The translations under genes and the position numbers were made by a program. From positions 1-64,000 of the forward strand of contig JAFXDK010000042.1 in NCBI GenBank assembly GCA_017521805.1: a stretch of 64,000 bases of DNA, read 5' to 3'. Below are positions 16,747 to 27,188 of the stretch, piece after piece (position 1 is the stretch's first letter; the number at the start of each line of letters is the position of its first letter). The notes beneath the pieces are model-generated. The model searched no databases. It was not told where the DNA came from and saw only the letters and a list, made by a program, of their open reading frames with translations. The DNA comes from Ruminococcus sp. Lineage in GTDB: Bacteria; Bacillota; Clostridia; Oscillospirales; Ruminococcaceae.

Positions 16747-17610
16747 TTGGCTATTCTTGAAACTCAGGAGCTTACATACGTTTACAGTCAGGGTTCGCCA
16801 TTTCAGAAAACTGCTGTAGACCATGTAAATCTTAAAATAGACGAGGGTGAAATGGTCGGAGTTATGGGCCATACAGGCTCCGGAAAATCTACCCTTATAC
16901 AGCATTTCAATGGCTTGCTTCGTCCAACATCGGGAAAGGTGCTTCTCGATGGTGAGGATATATGGGCTGATAAAAATAAAATCCGCGATGTCCGTTTTAA
17001 AGTGGGACTTGTTTTCCAGTATCCCGAATACCAGATATTCGAGGAGACGGTATATAAGGACATTGCATTTGGTCCAAAGAATATGGGACTTGACGAGGCG
17101 GAGATAAAACGTCGTATACTTGAAACTGCCCACGATTTAGGACTTAAAGAGGAGCTGTTGGAGCGTTCACCCTTTGAGCTTTCGGGCGGTCAGAAGCGAC
17201 GCGTTGCCATTGCAGGAGTTATGGCGATGAATCCCCGTGTGCTTATCCTTGACGAGCCTACCGCAGGACTTGACCCTGCAGGTCGTGACAAGATTCTGGG
17301 ACATATAAAGAATTATCACGAGAGGACGAAGAATACAATCCTCATTGTATCGCACAGTATGGAGGATATTGCAGGCTTTGCCGATAAAATCCTCGTTATG
17401 AACAAGGCGAAGCTTTTCTGTTATGACGAAACGGAAAAAGTTTTCGCCCGTGCTGATGAAATATCGCAGATTGGACTTGATGTTCCCCAGATAACAAAGG
17501 TATTTATGAAGCTTAAAGAACAGGGACTTGATTTCGGCAAGGACGTATACACCATGGATTACGCTAAGAAGCTTCTGCTGAAAAAGCTTGCCGAAAGGGG
17601 AGGTGTCTGA
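16747..17610 (+). CDS. ecfA2: Energy-coupling factor ATPase EcfA2
   Basis: The second ECF ATPase, with Walker A GHTGSGKSTLIQ, Q-loop GLVFQYPEYQIFE (the typical EcfA2 form), signature LSGGQKRRVAIAG and Walker B VLILDEPTAGLDP. It starts with TTG directly after ecfA1, with GAAAGGGAG at the end of ecfA1 as ribosome site. It pairs with EcfA1 as a heterodimer on EcfT. Confidence 0.95.
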   Translation: MAILETQELTYVYSQGSPFQKTAVDHVNLKIDEGEMVGVMGHTGSGKSTLIQHFNGLLRPTSGKVLLDGEDIWADKNKIRDVRFKVGLVFQYPEYQIFEETVYKDIAFGPKNMGLDEAEIKRRILETAHDLGLKEELLERSPFELSGGQKRRVAIAGVMAMNPRVLILDEPTAGLDPAGRDKILGHIKNYHERTKNTILIVSHSMEDIAGFADKILVMNKAKLFCYDETEKVFARADEISQIGLDVPQITKVFMKLKEQGLDFGKDVYTMDYAKKLLLKKLAERGGV

Positions 17611-17611
17611 T

Positions 17612-18406
17612 ATGCTGAGAGATATAACTATCGGACAGTACTTCCCGGGGGACAGCGTTATACACAGACTTGACCCACGATTCAAGCTGATTATAACATT
17701 TATTTATATCATTATGCTTTTTGCGGGAGACCGTTTCATATGTCTTGGAGTTGGCGCGGTATTTACCTTAATCGCCATATTCCTTTCACGGATTCCGCTG
17801 AAAATGTTTGTGAAATCCGTTAAGCCTCTTTTGCCTTTTCTGCTGATTACGGCAATACTTAATCTGTTTTTCGTAACAAGCGGAGATATATTATTCAAAT
17901 GGAAATTTATAAAAATAACTGATGAAGCAGTAAGCATAAGTATATTTATGTTTGTGCGTATAATGCTTCTTATTATGGGCAGTTCGCTTCTCACCTACAC
18001 AACATCGCCCATAACACTGACAGATGCTATAGAAAGGCTTTTATCGCCTTTGAAAAAGATAAAGGTTCCCGTTCATGAGCTTGCGATGATGATGTCAATT
18101 GCTCTGCGATTCATACCTACGCTTATTGAGGAGACTGATAAGATAATGTCAGCTCAGAAAGCAAGAGGAGCAGAAATCGACAGTGGAAGCTTCATGACGA
18201 GGGCTAAGAATATGATATCCATACTTGTACCGCTTTTTATATCCTCGTTCAGACGCGCGGACGAGCTGGCAACGGCTATGGAATGCCGCTGTTACCGCGG
18301 CGGTGAGGGAAGAACAAGACTTCGTCAGCTTAAATCTGCGCCGAGAGATTATATTGCTTTAGCAATTGCAATTGTTTTCTGGGTGATTAATATTATCATA
18401 GGCTGA
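17612..18406 (+). CDS. ecfT: Energy-coupling factor transmembrane protein EcfT
   Basis: EcfT is the membrane scaffold joining the ATPases to S-components. The 264-residue protein has an N-terminal amphipathic part (HRLDPRFKL), several membrane helices and the two Ala-Arg-Gly type coupling motifs, KARGAEID and AMECRCYRGG. The ATG at 17612 follows GGGGAGGTG and lies 1 nt after the ecfA2 stop. Confidence 0.93.
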   Translation: MLRDITIGQYFPGDSVIHRLDPRFKLIITFIYIIMLFAGDRFICLGVGAVFTLIAIFLSRIPLKMFVKSVKPLLPFLLITAILNLFFVTSGDILFKWKFIKITDEAVSISIFMFVRIMLLIMGSSLLTYTTSPITLTDAIERLLSPLKKIKVPVHELAMMMSIALRFIPTLIEETDKIMSAQKARGAEIDSGSFMTRAKNMISILVPLFISSFRRADELATAMECRCYRGGEGRTRLRQLKSAPRDYIALAIAIVFWVINIIIG

Positions 18407-18429
18407 TATAATAATAGAAAGGAAGAATT

Positions 18430-21357
18430 ATGGGGAAAACGAAAAAAACAGTTAAAAAAAATACTGTAAAAGCTCCCGATTTAAAAACGGGAAAGAATAA
18501 AAATAACAGCCTTATTAATGCAATGTACGAAAAGGGAGTACTGTATTTCTTCCTTTCATTTATTATACCTTTTATAATCATGCTCATTGCCTTTCATAAG
18601 CAGGGGATTCATATGCTGTGGTTTACTGACGGCAAATTTCAGGAAAAAGGCAGCGAGCAGTTCCTTGTGGTCGATTTGTGGCATCAGTACTATCCGTTTT
18701 TTCGTGTGCTGAGAGAAAAACTGCTGACAGGGGGCTCAATGCTCTACTCGTGGCAGAATGGTATAGGTACGAATTTCCTTGCTCTTATCGCCTACTATGC
18801 CGCAAGTCCGCTGAATCTGCTTTCAGTATTTTTCGACGAGGCGCATACCCGTGAGGCTCTCATGTATTTCCTTGCGGCGAAAATCGGTTTATGTGGTGCA
18901 TTTTTCAGCTGTTTCCTCAGATACACATTCGGCAGAAAGGATTTATCCATAGTCGGATTTTCTCTGATGTACGCTCTTTGCAGTTACATGATGGGATATT
19001 ACTGGAATGTAATGTGGTTCGATACTATTGCGCTTTTCCCTCTTGTTATGTTGGGAGTTGCGGCAATGTGCCGTGAGGGAAAATGGAAGCTATATACAGT
19101 AACTCTTGCACTTTCTCTTATTACAAATTATTATGTGGGCTTTTTTATCTGCATATTCACAATATTCATGTTTGCATTTTCTGCAATCATTGAGTGGCAG
19201 GGATTTAAGAAGTTTTTCCACAGAATATGGCTGATTATCCGTTCATCTGTAATCGGCATATGTCTTGGCGGAGTTATACTTCTGCCTGCATATAAGGCTT
19301 TACAGCTTACTTATGGTGTGAATAACCAATTTCCTAAAACTATAAAATGGGAATACAAATGGCAGGAAATTTTCGGCAATCTTCTTTCCTATAATGCTCC
19401 TACCACAAAGGAGGGCTTGCCCAATCTTGCCTGTGGTATGCTGGCTGTTATACTCATGGGCGTATTCCTTTTCTCAGTAGGTATAAAAATACGAGAAAAA
19501 ATTGCCGCTGTTTTTATGCTTGCGCTTATAGCTGTAAGCTGTAACTGGAATCAGCTGAATTTTATCTGGCATGGATTCCATACAACGAATCAGCTTCCCT
19601 ATAGATATGCGTTTATATTCAGCTTTGTGCTTGTTACTGCGGCATACCGCGCATATGATGTGATGACGGAAAAGAGAATAAAGCTGTATCATTTCCCCAT
19701 GATGCTCATTGCCCCTGCAGCTGTATTCTATATGTATTATCTTGTGGAAAAAGCCTCAGATGAGGGATTTTCCGCAAAAGATTCTGTGTTTTTAAGTTCG
19801 CTTATGATATCTGGTGCGTATATTCTCATATTTATCTGCATGAAATTTATACCTATTAAGGATAAAAAGATATTCAAGGGACTTATAAATATTATAACTA
19901 CAGCCGCAATTATTATTGAAATGGGAGGAAATGCTACAATCGGCGTGGACAGCGTGGGAACTTCCGCATACGGAAGCTATCCTTCATACAATACCGAGGT
20001 GCAGAATCTTCTTTCACAGATGCGTGAACGTGAGAAGTCCCCTTTTTATCGTACGGAAATGACATCGACATATACCCTTAACGACAGCGCGCTGTACGGC
20101 TATAATGGTCTTTCTCAGTTTTCTTCATCCGCCAATGTATCTGTTACACGATTCTTCCAGAAATTAGGTATGTACGGCTCGGAAGCGGGAAATCGTTTCT
20201 ACTACCGTACTGCAACTCCTGTTGTAAACTCGATTCTTGGAGTAAAGTATATCGTTTCAAAGCTTGGACCGCTTAACAGCTGTTCTGCATTTCTTGAACC
20301 TGTGGCATCTGACGGAAGCGTTAATCTCTATGAAAATAAATATCCTCTTTCACTGGGCTTTATGGTGGACGATGATGTCTATGCTCTGAGTTCTAATGCT
20401 CTAAATGTTTTTGAATATCAGAACAATCTTATGAAAAAGCTAACAGGTACAAGCAAGGATTTGTTTACAGCTCAGCCTGTTTACATGATAAGCAATGATA
20501 ATGTAATTACTGATAAAGAAAGCTATGGTGAATATTTCTACACCATAGAGGACAGAGATGCAAGTGCATCTGTAACATATCAGTTCGAGGGCGTTGAAAA
20601 CGGCTATCTTTATGGCTATTTAAAGGGTAAGAAAGTCGAGACTATCGATGTATACCAAGGCGACACAAAAATCGAAAGCGGTATATCATCAAAGGGTTAT
20701 AGTATAGCTTTCCCCATGGGAGACGGACAGAAAGACGATATTGTTTCTGTTACGCTGAATTTTGAAGATGATGCTGATTTCGGTAATTATACCTTGGTGG
20801 CTTATGCAATAAATGAGGAAGCCTTTACAGAAATGTATGATATACTTGCTGATGAGCAATTTGAGATTACAGAGTTTTCAGATGCTAGAATAAAGGGAAA
20901 TATTAATGCGAAGAAAAATGGTCTGCTTTATTTCTCAATTCCCTATGAAAAGGGCTGGAGCGTATACGTTGACGGCGAAAAAGCTGATACTTTTGCAATT
21001 GCTGAGGCTATGCTTGGCGTGAATGTTTCCGCAGGACAGCATGAAATAAAGCTGAAATATATCCCAGAGGGATTTACAGTGGGACTTATGGCAAGCGGCG
21101 GTGCAGTGCTCCTGTTTATTCTTTTTGCATTTATTGATTCGCGAAAAAAGAAAAAAATAAATACAACAGAGACAGCAGAGCTTCCTGTCAGAAAAAATAA
21201 AATGGATGACATCTCAGCTGTCGGAGTTGTAAATGACCTTGGATTTACAGCGGCAGTTTCAGTTGATGAGGAAAGCAGTGACACCATGGAAAACACAGAA
21301 AACACGGAGGAAAATGATGAGAAATCTGAAAGTCCTGACAGCGTACAGGGGGACTAA
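18430..21357 (+). CDS. YfhO-family large membrane protein
   Basis: This 975-residue protein has a basic N-terminus, about a dozen membrane helices over residues 35-490, a long extracytoplasmic region (~500-880), one more helix (LMASGGAVLLFILFAF) and an acidic C-terminal tail. This is the layout of YfhO proteins, which in Bacillus, Listeria and Streptococcus take part in glycosylation of teichoic acids or lipids as GT-C type transferases. It probably acts outside the membrane with a lipid-linked sugar. It lies between ecfT and truA, which are usually adjacent in Firmicutes, so it is a lineage-specific insertion. GAAAGGAAG precedes the ATG. Its last 44 nt overlap truA. Confidence 0.85.
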   Translation: MGKTKKTVKKNTVKAPDLKTGKNKNNSLINAMYEKGVLYFFLSFIIPFIIMLIAFHKQGIHMLWFTDGKFQEKGSEQFLVVDLWHQYYPFFRVLREKLLTGGSMLYSWQNGIGTNFLALIAYYAASPLNLLSVFFDEAHTREALMYFLAAKIGLCGAFFSCFLRYTFGRKDLSIVGFSLMYALCSYMMGYYWNVMWFDTIALFPLVMLGVAAMCREGKWKLYTVTLALSLITNYYVGFFICIFTIFMFAFSAIIEWQGFKKFFHRIWLIIRSSVIGICLGGVILLPAYKALQLTYGVNNQFPKTIKWEYKWQEIFGNLLSYNAPTTKEGLPNLACGMLAVILMGVFLFSVGIKIREKIAAVFMLALIAVSCNWNQLNFIWHGFHTTNQLPYRYAFIFSFVLVTAAYRAYDVMTEKRIKLYHFPMMLIAPAAVFYMYYLVEKASDEGFSAKDSVFLSSLMISGAYILIFICMKFIPIKDKKIFKGLINIITTAAIIIEMGGNATIGVDSVGTSAYGSYPSYNTEVQNLLSQMREREKSPFYRTEMTSTYTLNDSALYGYNGLSQFSSSANVSVTRFFQKLGMYGSEAGNRFYYRTATPVVNSILGVKYIVSKLGPLNSCSAFLEPVASDGSVNLYENKYPLSLGFMVDDDVYALSSNALNVFEYQNNLMKKLTGTSKDLFTAQPVYMISNDNVITDKESYGEYFYTIEDRDASASVTYQFEGVENGYLYGYLKGKKVETIDVYQGDTKIESGISSKGYSIAFPMGDGQKDDIVSVTLNFEDDADFGNYTLVAYAINEEAFTEMYDILADEQFEITEFSDARIKGNINAKKNGLLYFSIPYEKGWSVYVDGEKADTFAIAEAMLGVNVSAGQHEIKLKYIPEGFTVGLMASGGAVLLFILFAFIDSRKKKKINTTETAELPVRKNKMDDISAVGVVNDLGFTAAVSVDEESSDTMENTENTEENDEKSESPDSVQGD

Positions 21358-22051
21358 TTATCACGGATTTCAGCGGCAGAACAACGCCCTGACAGTACAG
21401 GCAGTACTGGAAAAGGCTGTATCAAAGGTGCTGAACGAGTCTGTAACAATAATTGGCTGTTCCAGAACTGACACAGGTGTTCATGCCAATGAGTTCTGCT
21501 TCAATGTGAAAACCGAAAGCAATATACGGAATATTGGCTTTTGCAGGGGAGTAAATGGCGAATTGCCTGATGATATATCCATACTCAGCTGCGAGGATGT
21601 ACCTCTTGATTTTCATGCAAGGTATGACTGTAAGGGTAAGGAATACATTTATAAAATGCATTGCAGTGAATCCAAAGATCCTTTCGGCACTGACCTTGCA
21701 TATCACTACCGCAGAAAATTTGATATTGAAGCGGCAAGAAAGGCAGCTGTGCATCTTGTTGGTACTCATGACTTTGCTTCCTTTTGTGCTGATTGTACAT
21801 CTGTTTCAACAACTGTGAGAACTATTTATTCGCTTGAAATAGAAAATAGTGGAACTTCTGTGATAGTACTTGTAAAAGGCGACGGTTTTTTGTATAATAT
21901 GATTAGGATAATTGCAGGGACGCTTATGGATGTAAGTGAGGGAAGAATTTCCCCCGATGACATACCTGCGATTCTTGAAGCAAAAGACAGATTAAAAGCT
22001 GGCAGAACAGCCATGGCGCATGGCTTGTATCTCAATAAGGTTTACTATTAA
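21314..22051 (+). CDS. truA: tRNA pseudouridine(38-40) synthase TruA
   Basis: TruA isomerises U38-U40 in the anticodon arm. The protein starts RNLKVLTAYRGTNYHGFQRQ and has the catalytic Asp in GCSRTDTGVHA. Further motifs are YDCKGKEYIYK and FLYNMIRIIAGTL. The open frame begins at 21233, but GGAGG at 21306-21310 fits the ATG at 21314 (or ATG at 21317) and gives the family length of about 245. It overlaps the 3' end of the yfhO-like gene by 44 nt, which suggests translational coupling. Confidence 0.95.
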   Translation: MMRNLKVLTAYRGTNYHGFQRQNNALTVQAVLEKAVSKVLNESVTIIGCSRTDTGVHANEFCFNVKTESNIRNIGFCRGVNGELPDDISILSCEDVPLDFHARYDCKGKEYIYKMHCSESKDPFGTDLAYHYRRKFDIEAARKAAVHLVGTHDFASFCADCTSVSTTVRTIYSLEIENSGTSVIVLVKGDGFLYNMIRIIAGTLMDVSEGRISPDDIPAILEAKDRLKAGRTAMAHGLYLNKVYY

Positions 22052-22096
22052 TTTAAATTTTAACCATTAAAATCGGTAATACGGAGGATTTATACT

Positions 22097-23263
22097 ATGC
22101 CTATGTACGAAACCGACGACATAGTTGAACAGAAGAAAAGAGAAAAACGAAAAAAGAATTTAATTCGGTTTATTATAATTTTATTTTTATTGATTATTGC
22201 GGCAGTTATTTACATTACCAGCGAATTATGGCTGCCAAAACTCAGGGGACTTGGAAAACAGTATACCACAATTGTCAACGACGGACGGCTTGCGGAGGGG
22301 AATTTTCCTATCGAAATAACCGACAGCGAGGATTTCCAGCTTGACTGTACAGGAAAAATGCTATGTGTTCTCAGCGATGCAAGCATATATTTCTACAGTG
22401 AGGAGGGCGGACTGATAAAACGCCGTCAGCACGCCTACGCCAATGCGATTATGGATTCCGTAAATGATAAGGTGCTTCTTTATGAAAGCGGCGGCTATCG
22501 TTTCAGCGTTGAGGACAGAAACGGTATAATATATTCTAAAACTCTCAACGAAAATATTATGCTTGTCCGTCTGAGCGCCGAGGGATATACGGCGGTTGTA
22601 ACATCATCTCAGGATTACGACTGCGAAATTACTGTATATGACCGTGACGGAAAAAAGATATATGAGAGAAAATGTGTTGAAAGAGTAAGCGATATAAACT
22701 TTGTTGATGAAAGCAAGGGTTGTGTTATCAGTTACATATATGCCGAAAATGGTTCTCTCGTTACTTCTGTTCAGGAGGCTTCTTTTACGGAAAAAAATGA
22801 GAAATGGACATCTCCCGGACTTGATACTCTGGGAATTGAAACTGTTGGTTATAGCGGCGGTGCAGCAGTTATAGGAATAGATGCCTGTGGATATGTGGAT
22901 AACAGTGGCAATATCTGCTCTCTTTACCGTTATGACGGGGAATTTGAAAGGGGTGATTGTGAAAACGGAAAATCAGCTGTAATTATCAACAGCTACGAAA
23001 CAAGAAAATATGTTGCGGCACTTTTCAACGGTGATGGAAAAGAGCCAATTGAAATAAGCTTTGATACTCCCCTCGTTGACGTAATCGTACAGGACGGACT
23101 TGCATACATAATGTCGCAGGATTCAGTTGTTGCATACGATTTTGAGGGCGGTCTCAGATCAACAGCTCAGATAAGCGATTCCTACAAAGGTTTTGTAAGA
23201 AGTGAGGGATACGTTTTTCTGAAAGGATATGATACAATCGATAGAATAAATTATGAAAGTTGA
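22097..23263 (+). CDS. DUF5711-type membrane-anchored beta-propeller-like protein
   Basis: The 388-residue protein has a charged cytoplasmic N-terminus (EQKKREKRKKN), one membrane helix (IRFIIILFLLIIAAVIYI, residues ~24-41) and a large outer domain made of repeated beta strands, which looks like a propeller. I place it in the clostridial DUF5711 family. In clostridia this family tends to lie next to cvpA, as here. Function unknown; an envelope or division role is a guess. GGAGG precedes the start. Confidence 0.7.
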   Translation: MPMYETDDIVEQKKREKRKKNLIRFIIILFLLIIAAVIYITSELWLPKLRGLGKQYTTIVNDGRLAEGNFPIEITDSEDFQLDCTGKMLCVLSDASIYFYSEEGGLIKRRQHAYANAIMDSVNDKVLLYESGGYRFSVEDRNGIIYSKTLNENIMLVRLSAEGYTAVVTSSQDYDCEITVYDRDGKKIYERKCVERVSDINFVDESKGCVISYIYAENGSLVTSVQEASFTEKNEKWTSPGLDTLGIETVGYSGGAAVIGIDACGYVDNSGNICSLYRYDGEFERGDCENGKSAVIINSYETRKYVAALFNGDGKEPIEISFDTPLVDVIVQDGLAYIMSQDSVVAYDFEGGLRSTAQISDSYKGFVRSEGYVFLKGYDTIDRINYES

Positions 23264-23274
23264 GGATTATTATT

Positions 23275-24177
23275 ATGGGAACTCAATATGCTTGGTTTTA
23301 TGATGTAATTGTTGCGGCAATTGCCCTTGTGTGTATTTTTATCGGAAGCAAAAAAGGCGTGTTGAAAAGCGTTTTTTCCTTTGTAGGTATTATGATAGCC
23401 GCTATTTTGTCATATGCTATAAGTGGTGCCGTTTCCGAAACCATAAGCAATAGTACAGTCAGTGACAGCAACAGCAAGAAAATGCTGAGAATTCTTGACA
23501 CTGAGACATTTGTAAATGATTATATTGATTATCTTGAACATATGGGATACAGTATAGTCATAAAAAAGGAAAAGGTTGAGGCTATATTCCAGAATAAAGA
23601 GGAAAATATTGGTGAAGCTCTTGCAAAGTACATCAACAACATCAATGGTCACCCCGTTGACGAAAAGGATGTCCTTATTGAAAAAATCCGCGAGGGATAT
23701 GCGATTATTATAAAAGATCTTGTTTCTCAATCACTTAACAAATATGCTGCCGAAACTGCCATACAGCAGATAAGAGAGGACAGCAGCGGTATGCAGGAGC
23801 TTATTCCAATGATTATGGAATCGGATAGACTTAGCCCTGCTACAGACTATATAGCTGAAAAGTATATTGCCCCTGCATACTATACAATAACAAGATTGAT
23901 TTCCTTTATTGTAATGTTTGTGTTTATTGCGCTTCTTCTTGTTTTCAGCGCAAACGCATACTTTGGCAGACGTGAGGCTTCTGCAATAGGTGTGACTTCT
24001 CACGTTGCAGGCGGAATATTCGGACTTATTACTTCCATATTCATTATTTTTGCAGTTGCTGTATGCATAAGAATAGGGGCAATTACGGGAAATAATGAAA
24101 TGTTGTTCTTCAATAATGAAGCTGTTGACAGGTCCTATGCATTCAAGTATTTCTATGATTTTGCAAGTAAGATGTAA
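23275..24177 (+). CDS. CvpA-family membrane protein
   Basis: The 300-residue protein has the CvpA start (YAWFYDVIVAAIALVCIFIGSKKGVLKSVFSF), two N-terminal helices, a long outer or cytoplasmic middle region, and two C-terminal helices. CvpA proteins support envelope homeostasis and were named for colicin V production. The frame opens at a TTG 23260, but GAGG lies 9 nt before the ATG at 23275. It follows the DUF5711 gene with almost no gap. Confidence 0.75.
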   Translation: MGTQYAWFYDVIVAAIALVCIFIGSKKGVLKSVFSFVGIMIAAILSYAISGAVSETISNSTVSDSNSKKMLRILDTETFVNDYIDYLEHMGYSIVIKKEKVEAIFQNKEENIGEALAKYINNINGHPVDEKDVLIEKIREGYAIIIKDLVSQSLNKYAAETAIQQIREDSSGMQELIPMIMESDRLSPATDYIAEKYIAPAYYTITRLISFIVMFVFIALLLVFSANAYFGRREASAIGVTSHVAGGIFGLITSIFIIFAVAVCIRIGAITGNNEMLFFNNEAVDRSYAFKYFYDFASKM

Positions 24178-24223
24178 ATATAAAGGATAAATATGAATTG
24201 TTTTAACAGGAGGAAAGTGACTG

Positions 24224-26518
24224 ATGATTATGTGCACAAAATGCAACAAGCGTCCCGCTGTTGTATTTATTACATCAATGAAAGGTAACGAAAAGAAAAA
24301 CGAGGGATACTGCCTTACCTGTGCTAAAGAAGCTAATATTCCGCAAGTTGCCGAATATATGAAACAGCTTGGAATCTCCGACGAGGAACTTGAACAGATT
24401 TCAGATCATATGACAAATCTTCTTGACGGTGACGCTTTTGAAATGGGCGGCTCGGGAATTATGCCTGATTTTATGTCAAAAATGTTCGGCGGTATAGGTG
24501 ATTTTCAGGAGGTTGATTCCATAAGCGAAAACAGCGCTGACGAACAGGGGACAAAGCGTTCTGCCGATAAAAAGGATAAGAAAGATAAGAAGAAAAAGGA
24601 ACTTAAATTCCTTGGCAGCTATTGTACAAATCTTTCACAGAAAGCCGCCGACGGAAAGCTTGACAATATCATTGGCAGAGATAAGGAAATTGCACGAGTT
24701 GTGCAGATTCTTTCACGGCGTACAAAAAATAATCCCTGCCTTATAGGTGAACCCGGTGTAGGTAAAACTGCAATTGCAGAGGGTATCGCTCAGCGTATCA
24801 ACGAGGGCGATGTTCCCTTTAATCTTGTGGATAAAAAGGTATATCTTCTTGACCTTACCGCTCTTGTGGCAGGCACACAGTTTCGCGGACAGTTTGAAAG
24901 CCGCGTAAAAGGACTTGTGGACGAGGTAAAACGTGAGGGAAATGTTATTCTCTTTATTGACGAGGTGCATAACCTTGTGGGAGCAGGAGATTCTGAGGGC
25001 TCTATGAATGCGGCGAATATCCTCAAACCTGCTCTTTCCAGAGGCGAGGTTCAGGTTATCGGAGCAACTACATTCGGCGAATACAGAAAATACATTGAAA
25101 AGGATTCAGCACTTGAAAGACGTTTCCAGCCCGTAACCGTTGCAGAGCCCAATATAGAGGATACTGTAGAAGTTCTTTCGGGTATAAAGAAGTATTACGA
25201 GGAATACCATAAGGTGCATATCTCCGATTATCTTATCCGCGTATGTGCCGTCCTTTCCGAGAGATACATCACAGACCGTTTTCTTCCCGATAAGGCTATA
25301 GACCTTGTAGACGAAAGCTGTGCACACGCAAGTATACGTTCAACTGAGCTTGCAGAACATTCAAAAATTGTCAAGGAAATCAAAGTCCTTGAAGATATGA
25401 TAAAAGATATGTCCGAGGAAAGCGAACCCGATTACGAGGCAATTGCTGAAATGCGCGGAAAGCTTATACAGGCTGAATCCAAGGAAAAGGAGCTTGCAGC
25501 AGCTGTTGCGGATATACAGGTAACAGAAGCCGATATCACAAAGGTTGTAGAGTTGTGGACAGGAATCCCTGCAAGCAAAATTGCGGAAACTGAGTTCCTG
25601 AAAATTGCCCGTCTGGAAGAAGCTCTGAAAAAGCGCGTAATCGGACAGGATGAGGCTGTATCCGTACTGACAAAGGCTATAAAGCGCACAAGAATACAGC
25701 TGAGCAAGCGCCGCCGCCCTGCGTCATTTATCTTCGTAGGCCCTACAGGCGTTGGTAAAACAGAGCTTGTAAAGGCTATTTCAGAGGAGCTTTTTGATTC
25801 CACAGAGCCGCTTATCCGCCTTGATATGACAGAATATATGGAAAAGCACTCTGTTGCAAGAATGATTGGCTCACCTCCCGGATATGTAGGATATGACGAG
25901 GCTGGACAGCTTACAGAAAAAGTCCGCCGCAAGCCTTATTCCGTGATTCTCTTTGACGAAATAGAAAAGGCTCACCCTGACGTTATGAATATCCTTATGC
26001 AGATTCTTGACGAGGGTAAAATAGACGACGCTCACGGCAGAACTGTAAATTTTGAAAATACCATAATTTGCATGACTTCAAATGCTGGCTCTACTGATAA
26101 GAGTATCGGCGTAGGTTTCAATCGTACCGCAGATGAGATTTCAGCTGATAAGGCGGTAAAGGGACTCCGCGAGTTCCTCCGTCCTGAATTTATCAGTCGA
26201 ATTGATGAAATTGTGGTGTTCAAGCAGCTTACAAAGGAAAATTTCGCAGATATTGCGGCTCTTATGCTTGACGAAATGAAAGCTCCTCTGGGCGAAAAGG
26301 ATATTATTCTCACCTATGACGAAGAAGTACTTAAGCTTATTGCAGAAAAGGCATACGGCAAGCCATACGGTGCAAGAGATATTCGACGCGTAATCCGTCA
26401 GGATATTGAGGATAAAATTGCGGATATCATAATAAATCAGGGTTACAGCATAAAGGAAATTGCTCTGACTGTTAAAGATGAGGAAATAAACGCAGAGGGA
26501 ATAAAAAAGGAGAATTAA
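24224..26518 (+). CDS. clpE: ATP-dependent Clp protease ATP-binding subunit ClpE
   Basis: The 764-residue AAA+ unfoldase has an N-terminal zinc finger (CTKC at residues 4-7 and CLTC at about 30-33) in place of the Clp-N repeat, which marks it as ClpE and not ClpC. It then has two ATPase modules: Walker [14 protein letters not shown] and [13 protein letters not shown], with Walker [12 protein letters not shown] and [14 protein letters not shown] short GVGF loop near residue 628 is the expected ClpP contact. A Lys-rich linker lies between the finger and the first module. GGAGG precedes the ATG. No CtsR operator was seen upstream. Confidence 0.9.
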   Translation: MIMCTKCNKRPAVVFITSMKGNEKKNEGYCLTCAKEANIPQVAEYMKQLGISDEELEQISDHMTNLLDGDAFEMGGSGIMPDFMSKMFGGIGDFQEVDSISENSADEQGTKRSADKKDKKDKKKKELKFLGSYCTNLSQKAADGKLDNIIGRDKEIARVVQILSRRTKNNPCLIGEPGVGKTAIAEGIAQRINEGDVPFNLVDKKVYLLDLTALVAGTQFRGQFESRVKGLVDEVKREGNVILFIDEVHNLVGAGDSEGSMNAANILKPALSRGEVQVIGATTFGEYRKYIEKDSALERRFQPVTVAEPNIEDTVEVLSGIKKYYEEYHKVHISDYLIRVCAVLSERYITDRFLPDKAIDLVDESCAHASIRSTELAEHSKIVKEIKVLEDMIKDMSEESEPDYEAIAEMRGKLIQAESKEKELAAAVADIQVTEADITKVVELWTGIPASKIAETEFLKIARLEEALKKRVIGQDEAVSVLTKAIKRTRIQLSKRRRPASFIFVGPTGVGKTELVKAISEELFDSTEPLIRLDMTEYMEKHSVARMIGSPPGYVGYDEAGQLTEKVRRKPYSVILFDEIEKAHPDVMNILMQILDEGKIDDAHGRTVNFENTIICMTSNAGSTDKSIGVGFNRTADEISADKAVKGLREFLRPEFISRIDEIVVFKQLTKENFADIAALMLDEMKAPLGEKDIILTYDEEVLKLIAEKAYGKPYGARDIRRVIRQDIEDKIADIIINQGYSIKEIALTVKDEEINAEGIKKEN

Positions 26519-26519
26519 A

Positions 26520-27179
26520 ATGAAAATAAGCAGAATACTTGCAGTTGTATCAACTATGGCAATTATGGCATCAATGGCAGCTTGCGGTGAAAAGAAAAGC
26601 AATACAGACACAGGCGAAAATAAGATAATTATGTATGATAAGCCTACAGAGGCTCCCACAAAAGCTCCTACAGAGTATGTAGAGGCTGCTGCGGACGGTC
26701 CGAGACTTTATATAGAGGACGTTACCGTAAAGGCAGGCGAAACGGCAGAAGTAACTATATATATCGAAAATGCAGAATTGGCATGGGATATGTGCGGATT
26801 CCATATAACATACCCCGATATTCTCAAGCCTGAAATGCTGGATGAGGAAAATCGTTATGTCCGCAAGAAAATGGGCGAGGCTTCCGAGTATAACGTAGGT
26901 TCGGTTGCTATGGAGTGGAGAGACAACAAGACAGAATATCTTACATCAAATAATCTGGGAAGTATATTTTTTACAGAGCTTTTTGACGCAGACCATGGTC
27001 TTAATGGTGCTGTTGTTACGCTTTTCCTCCAGATACCTGAGGATGCAGCAAGCGGTACGGAATATCCCGTAGACTTTATGTATGTTGAGGGCGATATGTT
27101 CTCAAATCAGGCCGATGATAAGGCAATGGAAAAATATGTCTTTGAAAACTGGCGCGGCGGTAAAATTATTGTTGAATAA
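26520..27179 (+). CDS. Lipoprotein with a single cohesin-like domain
   Basis: The 219-residue protein has a lipoprotein signal (MAACGEK, Cys22), a Thr/Pro linker (PTEAPTKAPTE) and one ~145-residue beta-rich domain that follows the cohesin pattern: LYIEDVTVKAGETAEVTIYIEN, then FHITYPDILKPEML, AVVTLFLQIPEDAASGTEYPV and a closing GGKIIVE. Cohesins bind dockerins, so this would be a small membrane-anchored receptor on the cell surface. The dockerin-bearing GH5 enzyme at 41498 is a candidate ligand, though cohesin-dockerin specificity cannot be read by eye. The ATG follows clpE by 1 nt (AAAGGAG inside its end). Related beta-sandwich folds cannot be excluded. Confidence 0.7.
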   Translation: MKISRILAVVSTMAIMASMAACGEKKSNTDTGENKIIMYDKPTEAPTKAPTEYVEAAADGPRLYIEDVTVKAGETAEVTIYIENAELAWDMCGFHITYPDILKPEMLDEENRYVRKKMGEASEYNVGSVAMEWRDNKTEYLTSNNLGSIFFTELFDADHGLNGAVVTLFLQIPEDAASGTEYPVDFMYVEGDMFSNQADDKAMEKYVFENWRGGKIIVE

Positions 27180-27188
27180 TATCCTGCG

